Positions 7,536 through 17,109 of a DNA stretch of 64,000 bases are shown in pieces; within the stretch, counting starts at the first letter, position 1, and each line of letters begins with the position of its first letter. Source of the stretch: Streptomyces triculaminicus (GTDB taxonomy: Bacteria; Actinomycetota; Actinomycetes; Streptomycetales; Streptomycetaceae); the NCBI RefSeq assembly GCF_017349075.1, contig NZ_JAFMOF010000005.1, positions 248,001-312,000 of the forward strand. The letters run 5' to 3'. The notes under the pieces are model-generated. The model was not told where the DNA came from, made no database searches, and saw only the letters and a program-made list of their open reading frames with translations. The position numbers were made by a program, and so were the translations under genes.

Positions 7536-10500
7536 TCATACGAGGGCGGCGGCCTCCGCGAGGGAGAGGCCGGCGCCCTCGGCGTATGCGCGCTCGTACG
7601 CCTCGGCGCCCATGACGGCACGGGCGGCCCCCGCCCCGGCATCGCGGATCTCCCGCTCCAGCGACGATATGTGGAAGACGTCCGGCCGCAGCGCCGCGGA
7701 GGCGCCGAGCAGCCGGGCGGCCCGCAGGGCGTCGTCCTCGCCGCCCAGCACGGCATAGGCGTGGGCGGCGCCGAGCAGCTGGGCCGTGGCGAGCTGCGGC
7801 GCGATCAGCACGCTGAGCGGATCCTCGGCCTTCGCCAGGGCGGCCCTCAGCCGGGGCAGCGCGTCCGCCGGGCGCCCCTGGAGGGTGTCCAACCAGGCCA
7901 GCAGCCCGCTCATCAGGGCCTCGAAGACGGCGATGGCCCGCTCCCCGAAGTCCTCGGCCAGCGACTCGAAGATCTCCCGGGCCTCCGCCGCGCGCCCGCC
8001 GCGGCCCAGGAGGATGCCGAGGTGGACGCGGATGAAGGCGGCCGCGTCCGGGCCGGTCCGCTCGGCCTCGACGAGCGCCTCGCGGTAGATCCGCTCGACC
8101 TCCGCCGGCTCGATCTCCCCGTCCTCCGCCAGCACCGTGGCCAGGCGCGCGCGCAGCATCGGCACCTGACCGACCGAGCCCAGCTCGCGGACCCGGTCGA
8201 CGGCCTCGCGGTAGTCCGCGGCGGCGGCCGCGAACCGGCCGTGCTTCTCCAGGGCCTCGCCGCGGCCGGACAGCGCCTCGGCCACGCCCCAGGAGTCGCC
8301 GAGGTCGCGGAAGAGCTCCAGGCTCTCGTCGGCGTCCGTGATGCCCTGGCCCAGGCGGTCGGGGCTGTCGTTGAGCACCTTGGCGCGCAGCTGGAGCATG
8401 TTGGCGAGCTCCCACCGGAAGCCGAGGCGGCGGCAGCGTTCCACGGCGCCGTCCAGGATCGCGTACATGTCGTCGGCGGCGCCGGTCATCAGGACCGCGT
8501 AGTACCACATCATGCCCGGCACCCGGCAGTTCTGCGGCTGGCCGTCGCCGTAGGCGGTGACGATGCCGCGCAGCAGCCGCTGCATCTCGGGGGTGCCGAT
8601 CTCGCGCATGTTGGCGTCCACGTTGGAGATCGCGATCAGCCGGACGCCGCGGCGCGCCTCCTGAAGCAGGTCGGGCGCCATCGGCGGGGCGTCTCCGTGC
8701 AGGTGACGTGGAGGGGCGGGGCGGGCGCGACCGGTTCGGCGAAGGGGTCCGGGCCGAGGGCCGCGGCGGCCTCCGACCAGTGCCGGGCGTCGGCGCGGTG
8801 GTCGCGCAGCTGCCAGAACCAGCCCAGGGACAGCACCAGGCACAGCGCCTCCTGCTCGTCCCGCGCGGCGACGGCCCGGCGCAGCGCGGAGCGGAGGTTG
8901 TCGTGCTCGAGCTCCAGCCGCTCCAGCCAGGCGCGTTGGCCGGTGCCGCGCAGCAGGGGGTCGGCGGTGCGGGCCAGTTCGCGGAAGGCGACGAGGTGGA
9001 GCCGTTCGACCGCGGCCCGCTCGCCGGCCTCGTCCAGCCGCTCGCCGGCGTACTCCCCGACGGTCTCCAGCAGCCGGTAGCGCATCTGGCCGTCGGCGGC
9101 GGGGGCCGCGACCACCAGCGACTTGTCGACCAGCGAGCCGAGCAGGACCGGTACGTCCAGGGCGTCGACGGCCGTGCCGTCGGCGCACACCTCCTCGGCG
9201 GCCGCGAGGTCGCATCCGCCGGAGAAGACGGACAGGCGGCGCAGCACGGCGCGTTCGGGCTCGTCGAGCAGGTCCCAGGACCAGTCGACCACGGCTCTCA
9301 GCGTCTGCTGGCGGGGCAGGACGGTGCGGCTGCCGGAGGTCAGCAGCCGGAAGCGGTCGTCGAGGCGGTCGGCGAGCCCGCGCGGGGTGAGCAGCCGCAG
9401 CCGGGCGGCGGCGAGCTCGATGGCGAGCGGCAGCCCGTCCAGCCGGCGGCAGATCTCGGCGGACGCGGCGGGGTCGTCCTCCACCCGGAAGCCGGGCCGG
9501 GCGGCGGCGCCCCGGTCGGCGAGCAGCCGCAGGGCCACGGGGTCGGGCAGCGGCTCGACGGGCCGCACCAGCTCGCCGGGCACGGCGAGGGGTTCCCTGC
9601 TGGTGGCGAGCACGGCGACGCCGGGGCAGTGGGCGAGGAGCGTCTCGGCGAGCCGGGCGGCCGCGCCGACGACGTGCTCGCAGTTGTCCAGCACGAGCAG
9701 CATCCGGCGGCGCGCGCAGTGTTCGGCGAGCCGTCCGAGGGGGTCGAGCGCGGTGGCGTCGGTGGCGGCCCGCAGTCCCTCGGCGGTCGTGCCGCGCACC
9801 ACGGTCTCGCGCGCCCCGAGCGTGGTCAGCACCGCCTCGGGCACGGTCTCCGGATCGTCGACGGGCGCGAGCTCGGCGAACCACACCCCGTCGGGCCACC
9901 GCTCCCCCGCCGCGGCGGCGGCCTCGGCGGCCTCCTGCGACAGCCTCGTCTTCCCGGCCCCGCCGGGCCCCAGCAGCGTCACCAGCCGGTGCCGCCCGAG
10001 GTCCTCCCGGATCAGGGCGAGGTCGTCCTCCCGGCCGACGAAGGAGGTGAGCCGCGCCCGCAGATTGCCGGGCGGGGGCACGGCGGCGTCCGGTGCGGCG
10101 GACGGTGCGGCGGTGCCGGCGTACGGACCGTCCGGCGCCCGGCCGGTGGCGCGTCCGCCCGCCTCACCCGTGCCCGCCTGCGCCTCATGGCCCGTGGAGC
10201 CGGCCGGCTCCGCCGGGGCCGCGAGCAACTCGGAGTGCAGGGCGCGCAGCTCGGGGCCGGGGTCGGTGCCCAGCCGGTCGGCCAGGGTGCGGGCGAGGTC
10301 GGCGTACGCGGCCAGCGCCTGCGCCGGGCGGCCGGCGGCGCGCAGGGCGCGCAGGCGCAGCGCCTGGAGGGGCTCGTCCAGGGGGTGGGCGTCGCAGAGC
10401 TCGGCGAGGGCCGGCAGGGCCGCGGCGGCGTTGCCGAGGGCGACGTCGGCGGCCAGGCGGCCGCGGCGGGCGGCGAGGCGGCGGGCGGCGCAGCGGGCCG

Positions 10501-10933
10501 CCGTGGCCGTGCGGGCGGGCAGGTCGGCGAGGGCCGGGCCGCGCCAGAGGGCGAGGGCGTCGTCGAGGAGCGCGGCCGCCTTGGCGGGGTCGGCGTCGGC
10601 CAGCGCCCGCTCGCCCTCGTCGGCGAGCCGCTCGAAACGGTGCAGGTCGACGTCGTCCGGCTCGGCGCACAGCCGGTACCCGCCGTCGGCGGAGGCGACC
10701 GTCGCGTGCCCGACGGCCCGCCGCAGCCGGCCGACGAGCGCCTGCAGGGCGCCCGTGGCGTCGGCGGGCGGCTCGCCGTCCCAGATCTCGTCGATCAGCG
10801 CCTGGACGCCCAGCACCCGGCCGGGGTGCAGGGCCAGCGCGGCCAGCAGCCCGCGCAGGCGGGCGCCCCCGAGGGGAACGGGGTTCCCGTCGTCGGTGTG
10901 GACCTGGGTACTGCCGAGGATGCCGTAACGCAC
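7536..10933 (-). pseudogene. SARP/AfsR-type regulator with BTAD, ATPase and TPR domains, frameshifted near 8700
   Basis: A large pathway-type activator split over two frames. The first part (10933 to about 8700) starts at a GTG with GGGGGAG nine bases upstream, reads V-R-Y-G-I-L-G-S-T-Q-V, and contains the OmpR-like DNA-binding domain (about residues 1-80), the BTAD domain (about 85-235) and an NB-ARC-like ATPase with P-loop G-P-G-G-A-G-K-T and L-L-V-L-D-N-C-E. Without correction it ends after a meaningless tail at 8636. The tetratricopeptide-like C-terminal part continues in the -1 frame from M-A-P-D-L-L-Q-E-A-R-R-G-V-R-L to the stop at 7536. Restoring one base in the C-rich run around 8705-8725 would give one protein of roughly 1,130 residues, the usual size of this family. 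Members activate antibiotic or other secondary pathways; it is convergent with the DrrAB-like exporter, its most likely local target. Whether the break is biological or a read error cannot be settled here. Confidence 0.85.
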
Positions 10934-11059
10934 TGCCTTATTCTCCCCCCGCGCGAACCTCGCGCTACGAAATATCGTCCCCCACCGAGTACCGTCGCCC
11001 GGTACATCCGCGCGCCCCGGGCGTACCCGGCGGCCTCCCCTCCCCAGGAGCACTCAGAC

Positions 11060-11854
11060 ATGGCATCCGAAGCGACCCGCGGCGAGCGGCGCATCAGCCC
11101 CGTCTTCCTCGCCCTCGTCGCCATCATGGCGGTCTCCATATGGGCGGTGTGGACCGGCTTCGCGGCGAACCAGGGCTTTCCCGTGTTCCTGTTCGTGACC
11201 TCGGCCTGGATCGTCTCGCTCTGCCTGCACGAGTACGCGCACGCGCGCACCGCCCTGCACGGCGGCGACATCTCCGTCGAGGCCAGGGGCTACCTCACGC
11301 TCAACCCGCTCGCCTACACCCACGCCCTGCTGAGCATCGTGCTGCCGGTGATCTTCGTGATCATGGGTGGCATCGGCCTGCCCGGCGGCGCGGTCTTCAT
11401 CGAGCGCCACCGCATCCGCAGCCGCTGGAAGCACAGCCTGATCTCGGCCGCCGGCCCGCTGACGAACGTCGTCTTCGCGCTCGTGGTCACCGCCCCGTTC
11501 TGGCTGGACGCCCTGGACGGCGTGCCGGAGGACCTCCGCTACGCCCTCGGGTTCCTGGCCCTGCTGCAGGTGACCGCCGCGATCCTGAACTTCCTGCCCG
11601 TCCCCGGCCTCGACGGCTACGGGGTGATCGAGCCCTGGCTGCCGTACGGCATCCGCCGCCAGCTCGATTCCTTCGCGCCGTTCGGGCTGCTCGCGGTCTT
11701 CGGCTTCCTGTGGATCCCCGAGGTCAACCACGCCTTCTTCGACATGATCGACGAGGTGCTGCGGGCCCTGGGCGTCAGCGACTGGGACACCTGGAACGGT
11801 CAGCGACTGTTCCGCTTCTGGGAGGGCAACTCCATAGAGTCGCTCAACCCGTGA
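11060..11854 (+). CDS. site-2 protease family (M50) membrane metalloprotease
   Basis: 264 residues with about six membrane segments. The zinc-protease motif H-E-Y-A-H (HExxH) sits in the second hydrophobic segment, and the partner motif L-P-V-P-G-L-D-G-Y-G supplies the third metal ligand (the family NxxPxxxLDG motif; N-F-L-P-V-P-G-L-D-G). Such proteases cut transmembrane substrates inside the bilayer, for example anti-sigma factors, though this short form lacks PDZ or CBS domains. AGGAG precedes the ATG by nine bases. The last 11 bases overlap the end of the convergent small membrane gene. Confidence 0.88.
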   Translation: MASEATRGERRISPVFLALVAIMAVSIWAVWTGFAANQGFPVFLFVTSAWIVSLCLHEYAHARTALHGGDISVEARGYLTLNPLAYTHALLSIVLPVIFVIMGGIGLPGGAVFIERHRIRSRWKHSLISAAGPLTNVVFALVVTAPFWLDALDGVPEDLRYALGFLALLQVTAAILNFLPVPGLDGYGVIEPWLPYGIRRQLDSFAPFGLLAVFGFLWIPEVNHAFFDMIDEVLRALGVSDWDTWNGQRLFRFWEGNSIESLNP

Positions 11855-12038
11855 CGCGGCCCTGCTCCGCCGCCTTGTCGTTCTTCGCCTTGCGCACGTA
11901 GTACCAGGCGATGTTCGACGAGACGCCGAGGAGCAGGATCCAGACGATGCCCAGCCAGCTGCCCCGGGCGAACGAGACGACGGCCGCCGCGATCGAGAGG
12001 GCGCACACGGCGAGGGCGTAGAGGGCGAGGCGGGGCAT
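11844..12038 (-). CDS. small membrane protein, unknown function
   Basis: 64 residues, M-P-R-L-A-L-Y-A-L-A-V-C at the start, two hydrophobic helices (about 4-22 and 28-46) and a charged tail with V-R-K-A-K-N-D-K. The start at 12038 is chosen because GACAGGAG ends ten bases upstream; two earlier in-frame ATGs lack a ribosome site. I do not recognise the family. Convergent with the M50 protease gene and tail-overlapping by 11 bases. Confidence 0.7.
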   Translation of the reverse strand: MPRLALYALAVCALSIAAAVVSFARGSWLGIVWILLLGVSSNIAWYYVRKAKNDKAAEQGRVTG

Positions 12039-12108
12039 GGGGGCGGCTCCTGTCCGGGGACGCATGTGCGTACGATCCCGGTCATTGTCCCCCATGCCCC
12101 GGACCGCG

Positions 12109-12822
12109 TCAGACGTCGGTGACGCGCAGACCCGCGTGCGCCTTGTGGCGGCGGTTGACGGAGATCAGGTTGGCGACCAGCGACTCCACCTGGTGGGCGT
12201 TGCGCAGCCGGCCCGCGAAGACGCCGCGCATGCCGGGGATACGGCCGGCCAGCGCCTGCACGATGTCGGTGTCGGCCCGCTTCTCGCCGAGCACCATCAC
12301 ATCGGTGTCGATCTCCTCGATCTCCGGGTCGGAGAGCAGCACGGCGGACAGGTGGTGGAAGGCGGCGGTCACCCGCGAGTCGGGCAGCAGCGCGGCGGCC
12401 TGCTGCGCGGCGCTGCCCTCCTCGGGCTTGAGGGCGTAGGCGCCCTGCTTGTCGAAGCCGAGCGGGTTGACGCAGTCGACGACGAGCTTGCCGGCGAGCT
12501 CCTCGCGCAGCGCCTCGAGGGTCTTGGCGTGGCCGTCCCACGGCACGGCGACGATCACGATGTCGCTGCGGCGCGCGCACTCGGCGTTGTCCAGGCCCTC
12601 GATGCCCAGGCCCAGCTCCTCGGCCGCGGTGCGGGCCCGCTCGGCCGCCCGCGATCCGATGATCACCTTCTGGCCGGCCTTGGCCAGCCGGTAGGCCAGA
12701 CCGCGACCCTGATCGCCGGTGCCGCCGAGCACGCCGACCACCAGGCCGGATACATCGGGAAGGTCCCAAGGGTCCTTGGCCGGGGCCTTCTTCACGTCCT
12801 TCACGTCATCAGAAGTAGTCAT
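12109..12822 (-). CDS. npdG: NADPH-dependent F420 reductase (F420H2:NADP+ oxidoreductase)
   Basis: 237 residues. Transfers hydride between NADPH and coenzyme F420, providing reduced F420 for F420-dependent oxidoreductases; cytoplasmic. Rossmann dinucleotide motif V-G-V-L-G-G-T-G-D-Q-G (about 30-40) followed by I-I-G-S-R-A-A-E-R-A, where S-R recognises the 2'-phosphate of NADPH. Later blocks D-C-V-N-P-L-G-F and A-F-H-H-L-S are typical of the family, which also ends with a short helical domain. The ATG at 12822 has no Shine-Dalgarno but a CAGTAT hexamer exactly seven bases upstream, suggesting a leaderless mRNA. An F420-type flavin oxidoreductase is encoded at 55.6 kb, a possible consumer. Confidence 0.93.
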   Translation of the reverse strand: MTTSDDVKDVKKAPAKDPWDLPDVSGLVVGVLGGTGDQGRGLAYRLAKAGQKVIIGSRAAERARTAAEELGLGIEGLDNAECARRSDIVIVAVPWDGHAKTLEALREELAGKLVVDCVNPLGFDKQGAYALKPEEGSAAQQAAALLPDSRVTAAFHHLSAVLLSDPEIEEIDTDVMVLGEKRADTDIVQALAGRIPGMRGVFAGRLRNAHQVESLVANLISVNRRHKAHAGLRVTDV

Positions 12823-12829
12823 GACGGCG

Positions 12830-12835
12830 ATACTG
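12830..12835 (-). promoter_or_regulatory. -10 hexamer of leaderless npdG promoter (CAGTAT)
   Basis: CAGTAT on the minus strand, then seven bases, then ATG; matches the TAnnnT pattern at the two most conserved positions apart from the first base. No Shine-Dalgarno sequence is present. Confidence 0.4.
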
Positions 12836-12959
12836 TCACGCCGCTTTCCCCCTCGGCCGGGCCCCGGTGCGCCGGACCCCGGCCGGCCCGCGCGCCCGAA
12901 CGGGTGAGGCGCCCGGCAACTCCACTTCTCCGTGCGGCGGTTGGGGCAGGATGCGGCGC

Positions 12960-13571
12960 ATGGACGCCGTACGGGTCGCACTGCTGCGCGAGGCACTCGC
13001 CGGAACCGAGTGGCTGCGGGCCGCCCGTGGCTTCGCGGGGACGCTGCGGACGTCGGTCGGCGCCCACGGCGGGGGGCTACTGCTGGTGGGGACCGCGGCG
13101 TACGAGCCCTGGCACCTGGCCGCCCACTTGGACGAGGAGGCCGCCTGGTCCGGGGCCGCGGAGCTGTGCCCCACGCTGGTGCGCCACCGGGTACCGGCCG
13201 GCGCGCCCGCGCATCTGTCGATCGGGCTGGGCCGGCTCGAGGCGGCCCGGCGCGGGGAGACGCTGCTGGTGGTGGCGCCGGAGCGGCCCGGGGAGGGGCT
13301 GCTGGAGCGGGTGCACGACGCCCGGCGCGGCGGGGCGACGGTGCTGGCCCTCGACGGCCGCGACGACGCCCGGCACGGCGACCTCCACACCCTCGCGCAC
13401 GACGCGCTGGCCGTGCCGGCGTCGGCGGAGCTCGACCTGGAGACCGTCCAGCACCTGGTCAGCGCCGCGGCCGGGGAGAACGCCCCGCCCGCCGCGCGCG
13501 GCCGCCGCTTCCGCGACCGCCTGGCCCGCCTCGCCGACCAGCTCACCGCGCCACCGCCGGACCGGTGGTGA
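12960..13571 (+). CDS. conserved hypothetical protein
   Basis: 203 residues beginning M-D-A-V-R-V-A-L-L-R-E-A-L-A-G-T-E-W-L. Alternating alpha/beta pattern with two strand-like segments, G-G-L-L-L-V-G-T-A and E-T-L-L-V-V-A-P-E-R, and an E-R-V-H-D-A-R-R-G-G-A-T-V-L-A-L-D segment that resembles the nucleotide or sugar-phosphate binding folds of SIS-like proteins. I cannot assign a function. The ATG at 12960 is preferred: GGGGCAGGA lies eight bases upstream. Divergent from npdG. Confidence 0.7.
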   Translation: MDAVRVALLREALAGTEWLRAARGFAGTLRTSVGAHGGGLLLVGTAAYEPWHLAAHLDEEAAWSGAAELCPTLVRHRVPAGAPAHLSIGLGRLEAARRGETLLVVAPERPGEGLLERVHDARRGGATVLALDGRDDARHGDLHTLAHDALAVPASAELDLETVQHLVSAAAGENAPPAARGRRFRDRLARLADQLTAPPPDRW

Positions 13572-13606
13572 CGCCCCGGCGGCCGGCCGGCGCCGCCTGA
13601 CCGGAA

Positions 13607-13616
13607 AAAACGTTTT
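13607..13616. promoter_or_regulatory. AT-rich palindrome AAAACGTTTT ahead of exporter gene
   Basis: A perfect 10-bp palindrome, very unusual composition in this GC-rich sequence, about 26 bases before the ATG of the EntS-like exporter. Could be part of an operator or promoter; no known regulator is recognised. Confidence 0.3.
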
Positions 13617-13641
13617 GCCCGGGCCCTACCCCACCCGCACC

Positions 13642-14976
13642 ATGGTGCCCCGTGAGCGAGCACCATCCCCCTCCCCCAGTCCCTCTCCCGTCGGCCGTCT
13701 GCGCGCCCTGCTGCCCGACCTGACCCCCTGGCACGCCTCGGCCGACTTCCGCCGCATGTGGCTGGCGGGGCTGGTGACGGTCTTCGGCAGCTTCCTGACC
13801 TTCGTCGCGGTGCCGCTGCAGCTGAAGGAGCTCACCGGCTCGACGCTCGCGGTCGGCGCGATCGGCGCGGTCGAGCTCGTCCCGCTGATCGTCTTCGGCC
13901 TCTACGGCGGAGCGCTCGCCGATGCTATGGACCGCCGCAAGCTGATCCTGTGGACGGAGGCCGGGCTCGGCGTCCTGAGCGCGATGCTGCTGCTCAACAC
14001 CCTGCTGCCGCATCCGATGATCTGGCCGCTGTACGTGGTGGCCGCGCTGGTCAGCGCCCTGACCGGCCTGCAGCGCCCGGCGCTGCAGGCGATCGTGCCG
14101 AGGATCGTCGCCCACGACCAGCTGCCCGCCGCCATCGCCCTGAACTCGCTGCGCTGGCAGGTCGGCGCCATCGCCGGCCCCTCGGTCGCGGGCGTGGTGA
14201 TCGCCTTCTCCGGCCTGGGCTTCGCCTACGCCCTGGACGTCGCCTCGTACGCCCTCTCCGTGCTGCTCGCCTTCCGGCTCGCCCCCTCCCCCGCCTCGCA
14301 CGACGCAGAGAAGCCCTCGCTGCGCGGCGTCCTGGAGGGCGCGCGCTACGCGTGGAGCCGCAAGGAGCTGCTGGGCACGTACGCGATCGACATGGCGGCG
14401 ATGTTCTTCGCCTTCCCCACGGCGATCTTCCCGTTCCTCGCCGACGACCTGGACGCGCGGTGGGCGCTGGGCCTGATGTACGGGGCCGGCGCGGTGGGCT
14501 CGCTGGGGGTGACCCTGACCAGCGGGTGGGTCTCGCGCGTCGACCGGCACGGCCGGATGGTGGTCTACGCGGCCGCCGGCTGGGGCCTGGCCATGGCGGT
14601 GGCGGGCTGGATGCACAACATCTGGCTGGTGCTGCTGTTCCTGGCCGCGGCCGGCGCCTGCGACACGGTGAGCGGGCTGTTCCGCTCGGCGATCTGGGAC
14701 CAGACGATCCCCGACGAGCTGCGCGGCCGGCTGGCGGGCATCGAGCTGCTGTCCTACTCCGTGGGCCCGCAGCTGGGCCAGGTCCGCGCGGGCGGCACGG
14801 CCGCGCTGACCAACGTCCGGACCTCGGTGTGGGCGGGCGGCCTGGCGTGCGTGGCGTCGGTGGGGCTGCTGGCGGTGTCGCTGCCGAAGCTGATGTCCTA
14901 CGACCAGCGCACGGACGAGCACGCGGTGCGGATGCGCGAGCGCAAGGCCGCGGAGGCGGTGACGACGGCCGCCTGA
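13642..14976 (+). CDS. MFS transporter, EntS-like (DHA3)
   Basis: 444 residues with about 12 helices, resembling the enterobactin exporter EntS and related DHA3 carriers: [18 protein letters not shown] in helix 1, A-D-A-M-D-R-R-K as motif A, and [14 protein letters not shown] after helix 4, a signature of this branch. It may export a siderophore or another small product; no synthetase is nearby. The ATG at 13642 is taken although no Shine-Dalgarno is visible; the first 15 residues are Pro/Ser-rich, so initiation slightly downstream is possible. The C-terminal tail is charged. Confidence 0.85.
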   Translation: MVPRERAPSPSPSPSPVGRLRALLPDLTPWHASADFRRMWLAGLVTVFGSFLTFVAVPLQLKELTGSTLAVGAIGAVELVPLIVFGLYGGALADAMDRRKLILWTEAGLGVLSAMLLLNTLLPHPMIWPLYVVAALVSALTGLQRPALQAIVPRIVAHDQLPAAIALNSLRWQVGAIAGPSVAGVVIAFSGLGFAYALDVASYALSVLLAFRLAPSPASHDAEKPSLRGVLEGARYAWSRKELLGTYAIDMAAMFFAFPTAIFPFLADDLDARWALGLMYGAGAVGSLGVTLTSGWVSRVDRHGRMVVYAAAGWGLAMAVAGWMHNIWLVLLFLAAAGACDTVSGLFRSAIWDQTIPDELRGRLAGIELLSYSVGPQLGQVRAGGTAALTNVRTSVWAGGLACVASVGLLAVSLPKLMSYDQRTDEHAVRMRERKAAEAVTTAA

Positions 14977-15043
14977 GCCCCGCGCCCGTCACGCCTCGGG
15001 CGCCGGCCGGGCCGCACCCGCGGCCCCGGCCGGCGCCCGCGCC

Positions 15044-15277
15044 TCAGCCCTCCTTGCCCCCGCCGCCGGGGGCGTCGTCGTTCCAGCGCGGGTCCTCGCG
15101 CCACTCCTCGTTCCGCTCGCGCGCCGTCTCCATCGCGTGCGACGCCTCCTGCCGGGTCCCGTACGGCCCCAGCCGGTCCGCCGCCCGGCACTCCGGGCCC
15201 TCCTCCACCGTGCCGTGCTTGAGGCAGTAGTACCACTCGCCAGGTTTGCCGGCCTGGCGCTTCTTGAACAGGGCCAT
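15044..15277 (-). CDS. small conserved hypothetical protein
   Basis: 77 residues: [24 protein letters not shown] start, then an acidic, Arg-rich helical tail. The W-Y-Y-C-L-K-H-G...E-G-P-E-C pattern with two Cys and one His may bind a metal. Strong ribosome site GGAGG seven bases upstream. Known to me only as an uncharacterised actinobacterial protein. Divergent from the methionine aminopeptidase gene. Confidence 0.75.
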   Translation of the reverse strand: MALFKKRQAGKPGEWYYCLKHGTVEEGPECRAADRLGPYGTRQEASHAMETARERNEEWREDPRWNDDAPGGGGKEG

Positions 15278-15339
15278 CGGGGCCTCCTCCTCGTCCTCGC
15301 GTTCGGCTCTCGCGGCAATGGTCCCCGATGGGCCCTGGC

Positions 15340-15345
15340 TACACT
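15340..15345 (+). promoter_or_regulatory. -10 hexamer of leaderless map promoter (TACACT)
   Basis: TACACT ends seven bases before the ATG of map and no Shine-Dalgarno is present, so the transcript probably begins at the start codon. Confidence 0.5.
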
Positions 15346-15352
15346 CGCTGAC

Positions 15353-16210
15353 ATGTCTGGCCAGTCGCTTCTTGTCCCGGGGACGCTCTCCCCCACCCGT
15401 TCCGTCCCCGCCTCGATCCCGCGGCCCGAGTACGTGGGCAAGGCCGCGCCCACCCCGTACACCGGCCCCGAGGTCCAGGACGCCGAGACGATCGAGAAGA
15501 TGCGGATCGCCGGCGGCATCGCCGCGCGGGCGATGGAGGAGGCGGCCAAGCACATCGCGCCGGGCGTCACCACGGACGAGCTGGACCGGGTCGCGCACGA
15601 GTACATGTGCGACCACGGCGCGTACCCCTCCACGCTCGGCTACCGCAGCTTCCCCAAGTCGCTGTGCGCGTCGATCAACGAGGTCATCTGCCACGGCATC
15701 CCGGACTCCACCGTCCTGCGCGACGGCGACATCGTGAACCTCGACGTGACGGCCTTCATCGGCGGCGTGCACGGCGACAACAACGCCACCTACCTGTGCG
15801 GCGACGTCGACGAGGAGTCGCGCCTGCTCGTCGAGCGGACCCGCGAGGCGCTCAACCGGGCCATCAAGGCGGTCAAGCCCGGCCGCCGCGTCAACATCAT
15901 CGGCCGGGTCATCGAGTCGTACGCCAAGCGCTTCGGCTACGGCGTCGTCCGCGACTTCACCGGCCACGGCATCAACTCGTCCTTCCACTCGGGCCTGATC
16001 GTCCCCCACTACGACAGCCCCCACCACGACACCCTCATCCAGCCCGGCATGACCTTCACGATCGAGCCGATGCTGACGCTGGGGACGTACGAGTACGACA
16101 TGTGGGAGGACGGCTGGACGGTCGTCACCAAGGACCGCAAGCGCACGGCCCAGTTCGAGCACACGCTCGTGGTGACGGACACGGGTGCGGAGATCCTGAC
16201 GCTTCCGTAG
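15353..16210 (+). CDS. map: type I methionine aminopeptidase
   Basis: 285 residues. Removes the initiator methionine from nascent proteins; two divalent metals in the pita-bread fold. All five metal ligands can be placed: D in N-L-D-V-T, D in H-G-D-N-N-A-T, H in F-T-G-H-G-I, E in T-I-E-P-M and E in A-Q-F-E-H-T-L-V-V. The first about 45 residues form a Pro-rich extension (P-R-P-E-Y-V-G-K) seen in actinobacterial type Ic enzymes, which binds the ribosome or other proteins. Start at the ATG 15353 behind a leaderless-type -10. Confidence 0.96.
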   Translation: MSGQSLLVPGTLSPTRSVPASIPRPEYVGKAAPTPYTGPEVQDAETIEKMRIAGGIAARAMEEAAKHIAPGVTTDELDRVAHEYMCDHGAYPSTLGYRSFPKSLCASINEVICHGIPDSTVLRDGDIVNLDVTAFIGGVHGDNNATYLCGDVDEESRLLVERTREALNRAIKAVKPGRRVNIIGRVIESYAKRFGYGVVRDFTGHGINSSFHSGLIVPHYDSPHHDTLIQPGMTFTIEPMLTLGTYEYDMWEDGWTVVTKDRKRTAQFEHTLVVTDTGAEILTLP

Positions 16211-16243
16211 AGTTTTTACCGACAGCATGTCGGGAAGCGATTG

Positions 16244-16262
16244 ACTTAGGTAAGCCTAAGTG
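16244..16262 (+). promoter_or_regulatory. iron box (DmdR/IdeR-like) upstream of heme oxygenase
   Basis: TTAGGTAAGCCTAA at 16246-16259 matches the first 14 positions of the DtxR/IdeR/DmdR consensus TWAGGTWAGSCTWACCTWA; the last five positions do not match. Outer arms ACTTAGG/CCTAAGT are inverted repeats. It lies about 95 bases before the heme oxygenase start and suggests repression under iron-replete conditions. Confidence 0.7.
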
Positions 16263-16352
16263 GGGAGGATGGGAGGAGACGGCGCGCCCCGGCGCATCCG
16301 TTTCCGCCCGTTCCCTCCGCCCTTCCCGTCTCCTCGGTCACCGGAGGTCCTC

Positions 16353-17015
16353 TTGGACGCGCCCGCCCCGACCCCGTTCTCCACGCTGATCCGCACCGCC
16401 TCCCACCAGCAGCACACGGAGGCCGAGAACACGTCGTTCATGAGCGACATGCTCGGTGGCCGGCTCGGACTCGCCGCCTACCGCCGCTACACCGAACAGC
16501 TCTGGTTCGTCTACCAGGCCCTGGAGGCCGGGTCCGGGGCCCTGTCCGCCGACCCCGTCGCCGGTCCGTTCATACGGCCCGAGCTGGCCCGCGCCGCCCA
16601 GCTGGAGCGGGACCTGGCCCACCTGGGCGGCCCCGGCTGGCGTACGGACCTGGTGCCGCTGCCCGCCACGGCGGCGTACGCGGCCCGCATCGAGGACTGC
16701 GCCCGCACCTGGCCCGCCGGCTATGTGGCCCACCACTACACCCGCTATCTGGGCGACCTCTCCGGCGGCCAGATCATCCGCGGCACCGCCGAGAAGACCT
16801 GGGGCTTCGAGCGCAAGGGCGACGGCGTGCGCTTCTACGTCTTCGAGGCCATCGGCAACCCCGCCGCCTTCAAGCGGGAGTACCGCTCGCTGCTGGACGC
16901 GCTGCCGGTGGACGACCTGGAGAAGCAGCGGGTGATCGAGGAGTGCCGGCGGGCGTTCGCGCTGAACACCGCCGTCTTCGAGGCGCTGGGCCGGGAGTTC
17001 CCGCTGAGCGCCTGA
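16353..17015 (+). CDS. hmuO: heme oxygenase (biliverdin-producing), HmuO-like
   Basis: 220 residues, usual size for bacterial heme oxygenases. Opens heme to biliverdin, CO and Fe2+ using reductant and O2, freeing iron from heme taken up by the transporter encoded downstream. The proximal heme histidine is in T-A-S-H-Q-Q-H-T-E-A-E near residue 20; the distal helix shows Y-L-G-D-L-S-G-G-Q-I-I-R, the signature of the family. The start is a TTG at 16353 with GGAGG directly ahead; no ATG or GTG in this position fits. Iron box upstream. Confidence 0.93.
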   Translation: MDAPAPTPFSTLIRTASHQQHTEAENTSFMSDMLGGRLGLAAYRRYTEQLWFVYQALEAGSGALSADPVAGPFIRPELARAAQLERDLAHLGGPGWRTDLVPLPATAAYAARIEDCARTWPAGYVAHHYTRYLGDLSGGQIIRGTAEKTWGFERKGDGVRFYVFEAIGNPAAFKREYRSLLDALPVDDLEKQRVIEECRRAFALNTAVFEALGREFPLSA

Positions 17016-17051
17016 ACCTCCGCCCGCGACGACGCGGGCGGCGCGAGCAGG

Positions 17052-17089
17052 ACCCGCGCCCGCCGGTGACCGTACCGGCGGGCGCGGGT
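17052..17089. terminator. bidirectional terminator hairpin between heme oxygenase and HtaA genes
   Basis: ACCCGCGCCCGCCGGT (17052-17067) and its exact complement (17074-17089) form a perfect 16-bp stem with a 6-base loop, between two convergent genes. Confidence 0.75.
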
Positions 17090-17109
17090 GTTCGTGAGGG
17101 CGGGAGGGA

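Noticed and set aside
8708-11059. Large frame leading into the M50 protease gene, which would give a 1,048-residue protein
   Set aside because: The part before 11060 is antisense to the SARP gene and of shadow composition; the ATG at 11060 has a ribosome site and starts the conserved protein.
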